Positions 7,338 through 15,681 are shown, counted from the first letter of the stretch. The stretch is 29,059 bases of DNA from JBKPHS01 sp046729975 (GCA_046729975.1 JBKPHS010000100.1:1-29059), one strand, 5' to 3'. Notes: a model not told the origin generated them from the letters alone. Numbers and translations are program-made.

Positions 7338-7647
7338 GCAGATCGATCCCAAATCCGAGCGTGAGGACGGCGCCCAGGCCGGCAAGCGAAGGCGCAACCC
7401 ACCCGGCGACGTGCGCCGATGCCGCCGCGGTCGCGGTACCGATCCACACCCCGCCCGCCACGAGCGCGAGCGACAGCCTCCGCCCAGCGCGGCGGATATT
7501 TTCTTCAAGCTGCCAGGAATTCGGTTCGCTGCACGGCCTTTCCCGCGACGAGCAGATCAGCCGGAAAGGAGCATCGAGCCGGATCGCCCTGTATCCATTT
7601 CGTACCCATGTTGCCCGGGCTGGAGGCGAATCGGGAACCACATGCAA
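7321..7647 (-). CDS. Small two-helix membrane protein, hypothetical (start uncertain)
   Basis: The C-terminal half of this frame encodes two clear hydrophobic helices (about residues 58-78 and 83-103 of the longest form) ending in LTLGFGIDLLSRRA. It broadly resembles the small DUF2892-type inner-membrane proteins, though I cannot claim membership. The first ~45 codons of the longest form run across the TGTACCCA-like repeat and are probably not coding. No good alternative start codon with a ribosome-binding site is visible closer to the helices, so this could also be a 5'-truncated gene at the edge of the putative element. Confidence 0.4.
   Translation of the reverse strand: MHVVPDSPPARATWVRNGYRAIRLDAPFRLICSSRERPCSEPNSWQLEENIRRAGRRLSLALVAGGVWIGTATAAASAHVAGWVAPSLAGLGAVLTLGFGIDLLSRRA
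7590..7608 (+). repeat. TGTACCCA-like repeat, right-end arm-site candidate
   Basis: This 19-base sequence matches 4390-4408 at 17 positions, with the first unit changed to TGTATCCA and the second to CGTACCCA. It lies 47 bases from the 3' end of the intact tRNA gene, on the inner side of the putative element. Confidence 0.5.
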
Positions 7648-7655
7648 ATGAGGAA

Positions 7656-7729
<74 letters not shown>

Positions 7730-7752
7730 TCCGGGCGCAACGATAGCCGCGC

Positions 7753-8364
7753 TCACTCGTCCTCGTACAGGCTCTCGGAGGCGAGCTCACCGCCGCGCTC
7801 GCCGTAGAGCTTGACCTCCAGGAAGTCGCCCGTGTAGTTGTCGAGCGAGACGAGCGTGAAGCGGTCCTCCGCCAGGAGGCACTGGTCCGTCGTGGTCGGG
7901 CCGAGCTCGGCGGTGGCGACCGCGCCGTTCGCGACCAGGGCGACGCCCCACACCAGCGTCACCTCGCCGCGACGGCCCTGTGGGCCCCGCCAGGGCCCGA
8001 GCTCCTGGTCGGAGAGGTCGAGCTGCCAGTCGGGGTTGGCCTCGGCCGTCTCGTCGGTGAAGTCGGCGTATGCGTCGAAGCCCGTCGCCTCGGCGCCCTC
8101 GTGCTCGCGCGTGAACGAGACGAAGCCGTAGATCTCGTAGCCCGTCGACGTGGGCGTGGTGGCCGGGACGTACGTGCGGCCGCCGTAGGTGCGGTCTGGG
8201 AACCACGTGATGTCCTGGGCCTCGCCGATTTCCTCGTCGGTGTCGATCGCAGCGCACGCCTCACGGAAGCGCTCGCCGAGCAGCTCGGCCCAGCGCCCGT
8301 AGGGAAGCCCCTCCTGGGGAGGCTCAGCGAGGAAGCGCGGGATCGGTCGCTCGGACGGCGGCAT
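7753..8364 (-). CDS. Hypothetical acidic protein
   Basis: A 203-residue, strongly acidic protein with no signal peptide, membrane helix or cysteine cluster. It alternates beta-strand-like segments (EIYGFVSFTRE, GEVTLVWGVALVANG, DRFTLVSLDNYTG) with Asp/Glu-rich turns, suggesting a soluble beta-rich fold. I do not recognise a family. The ATG at 8364 lies 12 bases after the GalT-like stop on the same strand, so it is probably co-transcribed with that gene and the thioredoxin-like gene. The N-terminal segment MPPSERPIPRFLAEPP is proline-rich and may be unstructured. No function is proposed. Confidence 0.72.
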   Translation of the reverse strand: MPPSERPIPRFLAEPPQEGLPYGRWAELLGERFREACAAIDTDEEIGEAQDITWFPDRTYGGRTYVPATTPTSTGYEIYGFVSFTREHEGAEATGFDAYADFTDETAEANPDWQLDLSDQELGPWRGPQGRRGEVTLVWGVALVANGAVATAELGPTTTDQCLLAEDRFTLVSLDNYTGDFLEVKLYGERGGELASESLYEDE

Positions 8365-8376
8365 CGGGCGCGCAAC

Positions 8377-9384
8377 CTACACGGCTTCGCGCAGCATCGC
8401 GGCCGCCCGCTCCGGCGGCAGGACGTTCAGGTGCACCCCTACTCCCAGCTCGAGACCGGCGAGGTAGTTGAGGCGGGGTACCAGGTCGATCCGCCAGCAG
8501 AACCAGCGGGCTCCACGGGGGGCGGTCCGGATCCACATGTTGAACGGCGGCACCCCGCCGAGGACGCTCTCGAGCCGAGCGAGGGCGTCGAGCAGCATCC
8601 CGGCGCCGAGCGGGCCATCCTGCTCGAACGCCGTGCGCGGGCGGCGAGGGACGATCTGGATCTGGAATGGCAGCCGGGACGCGAACGGGCACATCGCCAC
8701 GGCCTCGGAGTCGATCGCGAACACGCGCTCGCGCAGCCTGACCTCCTCCTGCAGCAGATCCTCGAGCAGGTTGCGGCCCTGCGTCTGCTCCCCGTACGCG
8801 GTGAAGCGCTCGCGCTCGCGGGCAACCAGGGCGGGCACGAACGTCATCGCGTAGAGCTGCGCGTGCGTGTGCGGCAGCGACGCTCCGGCCTCGCGGCCCT
8901 CGTTCACGATCAGGTGCACGTACGCCGCCCCTTCGTGGACGCTCATGCGCTCGCGCCAGACCGACATCGCCTCCTCGAGCTGCTCCGGCTCGAGCTCACG
9001 CAGCGAGTCGACCGGCCTCGGCGTGTTGACGATCAGCTCGTGCGCCCCGCTCGCGGGCCTGATCGCGAACAGCTCCGGCTCGCCCCGGCCGGCCGCGAGC
9101 GGGTCAGCGAGCTCGCCCGGATCGACCCCCGACTCCACGAGCGCCGGATAGAGGTTCGGCACCACCCGGACGGTCCAGCCTGGCGTGTCGGGCTTGCGGC
9201 CCTCGACCGGGTGCGCGTAAAGCTCCGGGGGCGTGCGGTCCTCGTGGCCCTCGAGGAAGGGATCGGTCTCGGGATCGAGCGACTGCCGCGGCTCCACGCT
9301 GAAGCCCCCGCCGGGACGGTCCGCCCTCTCTCCGGCCACGATCGTCCTCAGGCCGGAGAGCGGGTCGATCCGGAGCTCGGGCAC
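8377..9384 (-). CDS. galT: Galactose-1-phosphate uridylyltransferase-like protein (HIT superfamily)
   Basis: Nucleotidyl transferase of the GalT branch of the HIT superfamily, 335 residues. GalT exchanges UMP between UDP-glucose and galactose-1-phosphate in the Leloir pathway through a covalent His-UMP. Visible hallmarks are the N-terminal WTVRVVPNLYPAL strand, GAHELIVNTP in the middle, and the active-site segment GASLPHTHAQL, where H172, H174 and Q176 match the H-x-H-x-Q core. The start is the GTG at 9384; the frame stays open upstream but that part overlaps the thioredoxin-like gene. No galK or galE is nearby, so the enzyme may act on another sugar phosphate. Downstream of the TlpA-like gene by 35 bases and upstream of the hypothetical by 12, so probably one operon. 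Confidence 0.87.
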   Translation of the reverse strand: MPELRIDPLSGLRTIVAGERADRPGGGFSVEPRQSLDPETDPFLEGHEDRTPPELYAHPVEGRKPDTPGWTVRVVPNLYPALVESGVDPGELADPLAAGRGEPELFAIRPASGAHELIVNTPRPVDSLRELEPEQLEEAMSVWRERMSVHEGAAYVHLIVNEGREAGASLPHTHAQLYAMTFVPALVARERERFTAYGEQTQGRNLLEDLLQEEVRLRERVFAIDSEAVAMCPFASRLPFQIQIVPRRPRTAFEQDGPLGAGMLLDALARLESVLGGVPPFNMWIRTAPRGARWFCWRIDLVPRLNYLAGLELGVGVHLNVLPPERAAAMLREAV

Positions 9385-9419
9385 GCCCGCACCGTAAGGG
9401 ACGCGGCTCGGCTCTGCAG

Positions 9420-9971
9420 CTAGTGCGCGTAGCGGTCGATGTCCTGCGCCAGCTTCGCCTCCGTCGCGTAGCCGCCCTGCTTGAGCGAGGCGAGACGGCC
9501 CCGCTTGTCGTAGAAGGCGGTGCTCGGGAAGGCGGCCACGGCCTGGAAGCTCTTGGCGATTTCCAGGTTGGGGTCCTTGTAGCTCGGGTAGCTCACCGGA
9601 AACCTGTCGAGGAAGTCCTTGGCGCTGGCGTCGTTGTCGCTCGAGTTGACGCCGAGGAAGGCGACCTTCCTGCCCCGCTTCACGGACTGGCGCTGGAAGA
9701 ACGGAAACTCGGCCCGGCAGGGCCCGCACCACGAAGCCCACTTGTTCACCACCACGGGATATCCCCGCAGCTCATCGAGCCGGCGCTCAAAGGCGCCGGC
9801 GCCTCCGCCGAGTAGCTCGTTCGCCTGGCGGTGGAGCCCGGCCAGCGGAGCCGGCGCGCCGGCCAGCTGCTTCGCCTCCTGCGCAGCGGGCGGCGCGGCG
9901 CTCCCCGGCTCGTTCGAGCCGCAGCCTGTGGCGAGCAGCGCGGCGAGGACCAGTGCGAGTGCCGTGCGCAT
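9420..9971 (-). CDS. TlpA/ResA-like thioredoxin-fold lipoprotein
   Basis: Predicted membrane-anchored thiol-disulfide oxidoreductase, 183 residues. The N-terminus has a short hydrophobic signal and the lipobox LATGC (Cys17), so the mature protein should be a lipoprotein on the outer face of the membrane. An Ala/Pro-rich linker is followed by a thioredoxin fold carrying WCGPC (Cys82 and Cys85), with the TlpA-like context NKWASWCGPCRAEFP and the later cis-Pro region FPSTAFYD. Family members reduce apocytochrome c or other extracytoplasmic disulfides. A CcmG/ResA-like role would complement the ccmABCD genes elsewhere in this window, but the gene sits with galT-like and hypothetical genes, so the link is only a suggestion. 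Confidence 0.92.
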   Translation of the reverse strand: MRTALALVLAALLATGCGSNEPGSAAPPAAQEAKQLAGAPAPLAGLHRQANELLGGGAGAFERRLDELRGYPVVVNKWASWCGPCRAEFPFFQRQSVKRGRKVAFLGVNSSDNDASAKDFLDRFPVSYPSYKDPNLEIAKSFQAVAAFPSTAFYDKRGRLASLKQGGYATEAKLAQDIDRYAH

Positions 9972-10029
9972 GCGCCCGGCAAGGGTTGCACACGCGCGGA
10001 GCGCCCCAGCGCCAGCGTTCCGGGCACAA

Positions 10030-10145
10030 CGGTGCTTTAATAAGTGCAGACACCGCGCCTTCAGGGAGCGCGGGGCCTACGCCGCCCGGAAGAAGCCTCG
10101 GCGGCGAATACGGACGGACTGCCGCGCGGAGCGGCAACCAGCTTT
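10030..10145 (+). promoter_or_regulatory. Leader region of the helicase gene with hairpins
   Basis: The 220-base gene-free region 9972-10191 contains an unusually AT-rich patch for this DNA (CTTTAATAAG, 10035-10044) that could be a -10 element for the helicase. After it come two simple hairpins: CCGCGC/GCGCGG (about 10053-10073) and TGCCGC/GCGGCA (about 10120-10136). A structured 5' leader of about 150 bases is therefore possible. No convincing -35 box or known riboswitch was recognised. Confidence 0.3.
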
Positions 10146-10191
10146 CCCGCCGCACGGCGCCGTCCAAAGACTCTGTACACGAGAGGCCTAG

Positions 10192-12687
10192 ATGGCTGAC
10201 ACCACTTCCGCCGCGCTGCCCGCGCCGGTTTCCGGCGCGGAGATAGAGCGCGCCGAGGAATTCGCTAGAGAGACCTTCCTGCACGAGGGCGAGGATCCCT
10301 CGCTGGTGCTCGCACCCGGTACGGCGCGACGCGCCGCGCTCGACGCTGCCCTCGCCGAGCTCGACGACGGCCGCGACAGGCCCTCGATCGCCTGGCGGCG
10401 CGAGTACTCGCTGATGCTCGGTCTCGAGCGCCTGCTGTCGGAGGAGGAGCCGAAGCTCGCCGACGGCACGGTCCTCTCGGCCCACCAGGTAGACGCGCTC
10501 TCGGGCACGCTCGCCGCCCTGCTGGCCGAGGTCCAGGGCGGACTGTCGCGGAACGGCCGTCCGCAGGACGCGATCGAGGAGCTTCCAAGCGGCGAGGAGG
10601 AGCTCGAGGGCGACGAGGAGATCGGGACCGACGACGAGCCCTTGGACTGGGACGCAGCGGCTGAGGGCGAGGACGAGCCGGAGGTCGCGGAGGCGCCGGA
10701 GGACCCGGGCGCCGCGCGCCGCTTCTGGTTCGAGCACGCGACCGGCGCCGGCAAGACCGTGGCCGCGCTCGGCTTCGTCGAGGCCTCGCGGACGGGTGGC
10801 ATCCTGATCCTCACCCATCGCCGGAACCTGGTCGACCAGTTCCACGGCGAGCTGTTCGCCCGCGGCTACAAGCACCGGGTCCAGCCAGCGCTGCTCGGGC
10901 GCGACCCCGACCCGCCGGAGATCGGCCCGGTCACGGTCGAGACCTACCAGTGGTTCGTGCGCAACGCGGGCAACATCTCGGACGCCTACACGATCGTCAT
11001 CTGCGACGAGGCCCACACGGCGCTCGGCGAGAAGACGAGCGCCGCCATCCGCACCTGGAAGGGCCCGATCTTCATCGGCATGACGGCCACAGGCGCGCTG
11101 ATCGCGCGCCACGTGACCGATCTCTTCCCGACCCAGACCTCGCGCTTCGACCTGGCGCAGGCCGCGCGTCGTGGAGTGATCGCGCCGCTTCGCTGCGTGC
11201 GCATCCCGCCCGGCGTCGGCGTCCGAACAATCGCAAAGGTGCCGCTGCGGAAGGGCGAGGTCGATCAGGACTTCGACCAGGAGGAGCTGGCCGCGCTGCT
11301 TGACCAGGGGCCGTTCAACGCGGCGGTCGCCGACCTCTACCGCGTGCGCTTCAAGGACCTGCCTGGGGTCGTCTACGCCGCCGGCGTGCGCCACGCGCAC
11401 AACGTGGCGAAGGCCTTCAAGGAGGCGGGCATCAAGGCCAAGGCGGTCTCGGGCGAGACGCCGAAGCGCGAGCTGGCCCGCGTTCTCGCCGCCTACGAGC
11501 GCGGCGAGATCGACGTGCTCGTGAACGCGCAGCTGCTCGCGGAGGGCTGGAACTCGCCGCGCGCCACGGTCTGCATGCATCTCGCGCCGACGGCGTCGAA
11601 GCGCGTGTACCAGCAGCGCGTCGGCCGCGTGACCCGCCGCCACCCGGGCAAAGAGGCGGGCATCGTCGTCGACTTCGTGCACCCGGCCACGACGCACGAC
11701 GATCCCGTCGTGACGCTCCATTCGCTGCTCGACCGCGACGTCTACCGCGGCGGGGCCATCGTCGTAGGCCCGGTGCGCCGCGGCCGGGGCCGGCGCATCC
11801 GCGTGGAGCGGCGGGTCGTGCCCGTCACGCCAGATCCGGACCGCCGCGCTGTGGTGTTCGAGCGGGAGCTGTGGCGGATCGCCGTCGAGAACCTCTCCTG
11901 GCAGGAACAGCACGTGTGGGCCGCGCTTGCCGGCGCTCGCGTCGCGTCGAACAACTGGCGCCGCGCCAAGGCGATGCTGCACTTCGACTCGACCGGCGAG
12001 CTGCGCCGGCGCTTCCTGATCACGTGCCTCCAGCGCAACCGCAACTCGCAGCTCCGCCTGCGTGCGCTCCAGGAGATAGCCGCCGCCCGCGACGCGGAGG
12101 CCTTCGACGAGGCGGTCGACATCGTCGGCGGCTGGTCCCGCGACGAGCGCCGCGAGGCCGTCAAGCTGCTCCTCCAGGCGCTCGCCGAGCGCTCGATCGG
12201 CCGCCGCGACCAGGCCGCCGCCTGGCTCTGGCGGCTCGCCGAGTACAGCCGCGAGGTGCACGAGGAGTACGCCGTCCAGCGCTGGCCGGAGACCAAGCGC
12301 CTGCTAGGCCTGCTCGTGAACTCCTCGGGCGGCGCACACGCCCGCAACGCGCGCCGGCTCGTGCACGCCGCCCGCAAGCAGGACCGCCGCCTTTCGGCCG
12401 CGCTGCTCGCGGCCGCGCTGGCGCATTCACCCGAGGCCGAGGAGGTGCTGCGCGGCGCTCGCACGCGCATGGCGCGCAAGCCCTCCGCCCTCGCCCGCGA
12501 GCTGCTGCGCAACTTCCCGAAGGGCCGCCGGCGGAGGAGCGGCCGCCGCCGCAAGAAGAGGAGCGGCGACGCCGAGCCGGCGCCGCAGCAGGCGCCAGCC
12601 ACCGTCCAGCAGCAGGAGCAGGAGCAGGAACCGGAGCCCGAGCCCGCCGAGGACGATTCCGAGCGGGACGAGTCCGAGGCGGCTTAA
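10192..12687 (+). CDS. DEAD/DEAH-box (SF2) helicase with acidic insert
   Basis: Superfamily 2 helicase of 831 residues. Residues 1-90 are a helical N-terminal region. A Q-like motif (LSAHQVDAL, Gln99) is followed not by the Walker A strand but by about 58 residues packed with more than 20 Asp/Glu. Walker A (ATGAGKT, Lys188), the DEAH box (272-275), motif III (GMTATG) and the C-terminal motor with VNAQLLAEGWNSPRA and QQRVGRVTRR are all intact, so the ATPase should be active. A helical domain (about 560-740) follows, then a basic KKR-rich stretch and a Gln/Glu/Pro tail that is probably disordered. The ATG at 10192 has only a modest AGAGG site eight bases upstream. Substrate (RNA or DNA) is not decided by the sequence. 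Its TAA stop overlaps the convergent birA stop in a TTAA. Confidence 0.92.
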   Translation: MADTTSAALPAPVSGAEIERAEEFARETFLHEGEDPSLVLAPGTARRAALDAALAELDDGRDRPSIAWRREYSLMLGLERLLSEEEPKLADGTVLSAHQVDALSGTLAALLAEVQGGLSRNGRPQDAIEELPSGEEELEGDEEIGTDDEPLDWDAAAEGEDEPEVAEAPEDPGAARRFWFEHATGAGKTVAALGFVEASRTGGILILTHRRNLVDQFHGELFARGYKHRVQPALLGRDPDPPEIGPVTVETYQWFVRNAGNISDAYTIVICDEAHTALGEKTSAAIRTWKGPIFIGMTATGALIARHVTDLFPTQTSRFDLAQAARRGVIAPLRCVRIPPGVGVRTIAKVPLRKGEVDQDFDQEELAALLDQGPFNAAVADLYRVRFKDLPGVVYAAGVRHAHNVAKAFKEAGIKAKAVSGETPKRELARVLAAYERGEIDVLVNAQLLAEGWNSPRATVCMHLAPTASKRVYQQRVGRVTRRHPGKEAGIVVDFVHPATTHDDPVVTLHSLLDRDVYRGGAIVVGPVRRGRGRRIRVERRVVPVTPDPDRRAVVFERELWRIAVENLSWQEQHVWAALAGARVASNNWRRAKAMLHFDSTGELRRRFLITCLQRNRNSQLRLRALQEIAAARDAEAFDEAVDIVGGWSRDERREAVKLLLQALAERSIGRRDQAAAWLWRLAEYSREVHEEYAVQRWPETKRLLGLLVNSSGGAHARNARRLVHAARKQDRRLSAALLAAALAHSPEAEEVLRGARTRMARKPSALARELLRNFPKGRRRRSGRRRKKRSGDAEPAPQQAPATVQQQEQEQEPEPEPAEDDSERDESEAA

Positions 12688-13385
12688 CGCAGCAGGTGCA
12701 CCTCCCCGGCGTCCAGCGCGACGCTGCCGGAGGCCGTGTCGACGAGCAATGCGCCGGAGTCGTCGATGCCGCGTGCCTCGCCCTCGCCGTCCTGCCAGCG
12801 GACGCGCTGACCCAGCAGGGCGTCGCGGCGGCGCCACGCGTCGATCACCCCCGACGAAGAGTCCGCGAGACGCCTCTCGAGGGCATCGAGCAGCGCATCG
12901 AGCACGGCCGGGACGGAGGGGCCATCGCCGGCGGCGACCCTCAGCGAGGTCGCGGCGTCCCGCAGCTCCGGCGGAAACTCCTCTCGCTCGGTCGTGACGT
13001 TCAGTCCGATGCCGATCACCGCCCAGCCCTCCTGCGGCCGGCCCTCGATCAGGATGCCGGCCAGCTTGCGGCCGCCGACCCAGACGTCGTTGGGCCACTT
13101 GATCGCGCACTCGACCGGCGCCACTGCTTCGCATGCCTCGCAGACGGCGACCGCCGCCGCGAGTGGCAGGAGCGCCTGCGACTCGCCGAGGCCGCGGACC
13201 ACGAGCGACATCAGCACCGCCCGCCCCGGCGGCGCGCTCCAGCTGCGTCCCTGACGCCCCCGACCGGCGCTCTGCTCCCCGGCCGTGACGAGCGTGCCAT
13301 CCGGAGCGCCCGCCGCGGCGAGCTCCTTGGCCCGCTGGTTGGTCGAGTCCGTCGCGCGGTAGTGGACCCGCGGCCTGCCGATCAT
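12684..13385 (-). CDS. birA: Biotin--[acetyl-CoA-carboxylase] ligase, catalytic-domain only
   Basis: Biotin protein ligase, 233 residues; it activates biotin with ATP and attaches it to the lysine of carboxylase carrier domains in the cytoplasm. The signature segments are present: TDSTNQRAKEL near the N-terminus, the biotinyl-AMP loop GEQSAGRGRQGRSW and the KWPNDVWVGGRKLAGILIE active-site strand. The protein starts directly with the catalytic domain. The N-terminal winged-helix of Escherichia coli BirA is missing, so it is a group I ligase and should not repress transcription. The ATG at 13385 overlaps the stop of the upstream gene as ATGA. It is the last gene of the hemC-cobA/hemD-SAM adenosyltransferase-birA operon. 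Confidence 0.93.
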   Translation of the reverse strand: MIGRPRVHYRATDSTNQRAKELAAAGAPDGTLVTAGEQSAGRGRQGRSWSAPPGRAVLMSLVVRGLGESQALLPLAAAVAVCEACEAVAPVECAIKWPNDVWVGGRKLAGILIEGRPQEGWAVIGIGLNVTTEREEFPPELRDAATSLRVAAGDGPSVPAVLDALLDALERRLADSSSGVIDAWRRRDALLGQRVRWQDGEGEARGIDDSGALLVDTASGSVALDAGEVHLLR

Positions 13386-14182
13386 CGCGGCCGCAGGAGC
13401 ACCTGGCCGTCCGGCCGCAGCCGCAGGGTGGCGGCCGCATCGCCGCGGTTGATCGCGATCGCAAGGTAGCGGTAAGCGTCCTCGTAGACGAGGATCTCGC
13501 CGGTCTTGACGTCCGCAAAGGTGCGCGCGTACTTGGCCAGGAAGCGCTCGCCGGAAGCCTCGACGTCGACCTCGCTCCCGAGGGTTATGCCACTGCCCAC
13601 GAGCTGCTCGTGGGTCAGGTCGAGCGAGACGTTCCCGAAGCGATCGATCACGAGCGCGTGCGCGGTCACGAGCCCCGGCTCGATCGCGGGGGAGGGCAGC
13701 TCGATCGCGACCAGCTCCAGCGGATCGACCGGATCGCCGGCCTCGGCGAGCTCGGCGCCGCACGCGAGCCGGGCCGCCACCGGCGCGAACAGGTCGCGAC
13801 CGTGGAAGGTCGCCGAGACCGGCTCGAGCCGGTGCGGGGAGCGGCTGACGTCCACCGCCTCCTCGACGCCTCCGGCCACCTGCCATGCGAGGCTCAGCAG
13901 ACCGTTGTCGGGCCCGACGAGCAACCTGCCGTCCGCGCACCGCAGCGCGACTGCCCTGCGCTCGCTGCCCACCTCCGGATCGACGATCGCAAGGTGCACG
14001 CCCACGGGCACGTAGGGCAGCGTGTTCCGCATGACGAGCGCGCCGTGGCGGACGTCGTGGCGGTGGATGCCGTGCGTGACGTCGATGATGTCGGCTTCGG
14101 GGCACACGGTGCGCATGACGCCGTGGCAGACGCCCACGAAGTCGTCGTCCGCGCCGTAGTCGGTCAGGAAGCTGATGATCAT
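13382..14182 (-). CDS. SAM hydroxide adenosyltransferase (DUF62 family)
   Basis: S-adenosyl-L-methionine hydrolase/hydroxide adenosyltransferase of 266 residues, typical length. The family converts SAM and water to adenosine and methionine; fluorinase is a relative. The N-terminus IISFLTDYGADDDFVGVCHGVM carries the conserved Asp and ligand-binding residues, followed by the family segment DIIDVTHGI. The C-terminal domain (from about 170) includes ALVIDRFGNVSLDL, another hallmark. Both ends overlap neighbours by four bases (ATGA), so it is translationally coupled between cobA-hemD and birA. This places a SAM-consuming enzyme directly after a SAM-dependent methyltransferase. A role in SAM balance or in clearing SAM-derived products is plausible but unproven. 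Confidence 0.9.
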   Translation of the reverse strand: MIISFLTDYGADDDFVGVCHGVMRTVCPEADIIDVTHGIHRHDVRHGALVMRNTLPYVPVGVHLAIVDPEVGSERRAVALRCADGRLLVGPDNGLLSLAWQVAGGVEEAVDVSRSPHRLEPVSATFHGRDLFAPVAARLACGAELAEAGDPVDPLELVAIELPSPAIEPGLVTAHALVIDRFGNVSLDLTHEQLVGSGITLGSEVDVEASGERFLAKYARTFADVKTGEILVYEDAYRYLAIAINRGDAAATLRLRPDGQVLLRPR

Positions 14183-15681
14183 CGAGCAGCGTCCCGGAGC
14201 AGAGCCTCGACCAGGCCGTCCACGTCGTGTCGCTCGGCCTCGACGTGGACCTCGAGCCCCTGCTCGCGGGCGGTCTGGCTGGTGACCGGCCCGATCGAGA
14301 CGACGCGAGCCGACGCGGGCAGGGCCACGCGGCCGTCGAGCGCCTGCGCCAGGAAGCGCACGGTCGAGCTGGAGGTGAAGGTGACGTACTCGGCGCGCGC
14401 CACGCCTTCGAGCTCGGCGTCCCCGAGCGCCTCCGGAACGGTGTCGTACAGCGCGACCACGTCGACCTCGGCGCCGCGGTCGCCGAGCGCCTGCGGCAGC
14501 AGATCGCGCGCCTCCGCCGCGCGGGCCACGAGCACGCGCCGCCCGGCGACCGGCGTGTCCGAGAGCGCCTCGATCAGCCCCTCGGCGACCGAGCGCTCGG
14601 GGACCACGTCGGCGCGGATCCCGCGGCGCGCGAGCTCGGCCGCCGTGCCAGGGCCGATCGCAGCCACCGTCGCGCCGGCGAGGGCGCGCGCATCGCGGCC
14701 CGCGACCTCCAGGGCGTCCATCAACAGGGCGGCGCCGTTCGGGCTCGTCAGGATCACGAGCGCATACTCGCCGATGGCCTCGGCCACAGCGCGGACTTCC
14801 CCGGCATGTGGCCGCGGCTCGATCCGGATGGCCGGCGCCTCGACGACCTCGGCGCCGAGGACGCGCAGCCGGGCCGCAAGGCCGCTCGCCTGCGCCCGCG
14901 CGCGAGTGACGACGACCGTGCGCCCGAACAGTGGCCGCCGCTCCAGCCAGGCGAGCCGCTCGCGCAGGGCGGCGACGGGCCCCACCACCGTCACGGCGGG
15001 GGGACCGAGCTCGGCGTCCTCGACCTGGGTGGCGATGTCGGCAAGCGTGCCGGCGACCGTCCGCTGCTCGGGCAGCGTGCCGTGCCCGATCACGGCAGCG
15101 GGCTCCGCCGGTGACCGTCCGGCCGCCGTGAGCCGCTCCGCGATGAGCGGCAGGTTCCTCACCCCCATGTAGAAGACCAGCGTGCCCGGGAAGCGCGCGA
15201 GTGCCTCCCAGTCGAGGGCGCTCTCCGGCTTGCCTGGATCCTCATGACCCGTGACGAAGGCGACGGCGGAGGCGTCGTCGCGGTGCGTGACCGGAATGCC
15301 CGCATAGGCCGGCGCGGCGACGCCTGCGGTCACGCCGGGCACGACCTCGAACGGGATGCCGGCCTCGGCCAGCGCCAGCGCCTCCTCGCCGCCGCGGCCG
15401 AACACGAACGGATCGCCCCCCTTCAACCGCACGACGGTCCGGCCCGCTCTTGCGAGCTCGATGAGCAGGGAGTTGATCTCCACCTGAGGCATCGACGGCG
15501 AGCCCGGATGCTTGCCGACGTACCGCAACTCGGTGTCGGGACGCGCTCCCGCCAGCGCCCCGTCGGGTATCAGGCGGTCGTAGAGGATCGCGTCGGCCGT
15601 GGCGATCAGCTCGAGCGCGCGTGCCGTCATCAGCCCGGGATCGCCGGGCCCGGCGCCGAGGAGGTAGACCGTGCCGCTCAC
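14179..15681 (-). CDS. cobA-hemD: Uroporphyrinogen-III C-methyltransferase / uroporphyrinogen-III synthase fusion
   Basis: Bifunctional tetrapyrrole enzyme of 500 residues. Residues 1 to ~245 form the SAM-dependent methyltransferase that makes precorrin-2: VYLLGAGPGDPGLMT, VVRLKGGDPFVFGRGGEE, VVPGVTAG and IPVTHRD motifs are all present. Residues ~250-500 form HemD, which cyclises hydroxymethylbilane with inversion of ring D; it begins RTVVVTRARAQASGL and includes the late ATTFTSSS-like segment VTFTSSSTVRF. The two domains perform consecutive steps, with uroporphyrinogen III passing from HemD to CobA. This fusion order is common in actinomycetes and some Firmicutes. GTG start at 15681 overlaps the hemC stop as GTGA; the stop overlaps the next gene as ATGA. 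Free uroporphyrinogen III is still needed for heme, so flux partition may depend on this protein. Confidence 0.95.
   Translation of the reverse strand: MSGTVYLLGAGPGDPGLMTARALELIATADAILYDRLIPDGALAGARPDTELRYVGKHPGSPSMPQVEINSLLIELARAGRTVVRLKGGDPFVFGRGGEEALALAEAGIPFEVVPGVTAGVAAPAYAGIPVTHRDDASAVAFVTGHEDPGKPESALDWEALARFPGTLVFYMGVRNLPLIAERLTAAGRSPAEPAAVIGHGTLPEQRTVAGTLADIATQVEDAELGPPAVTVVGPVAALRERLAWLERRPLFGRTVVVTRARAQASGLAARLRVLGAEVVEAPAIRIEPRPHAGEVRAVAEAIGEYALVILTSPNGAALLMDALEVAGRDARALAGATVAAIGPGTAAELARRGIRADVVPERSVAEGLIEALSDTPVAGRRVLVARAAEARDLLPQALGDRGAEVDVVALYDTVPEALGDAELEGVARAEYVTFTSSSTVRFLAQALDGRVALPASARVVSIGPVTSQTAREQGLEVHVEAERHDVDGLVEALLRDAAR

Noticed and set aside
9972..10191. Known riboswitch upstream of the helicase
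   Set aside because: Only simple short hairpins are present; no conserved riboswitch core could be identified by eye.
9787..12261. Long minus-strand open frame opposite the helicase
   Set aside because: It is antisense to a helicase with all motifs intact, and its protein shows no recognisable domain. It is a GC-driven shadow.
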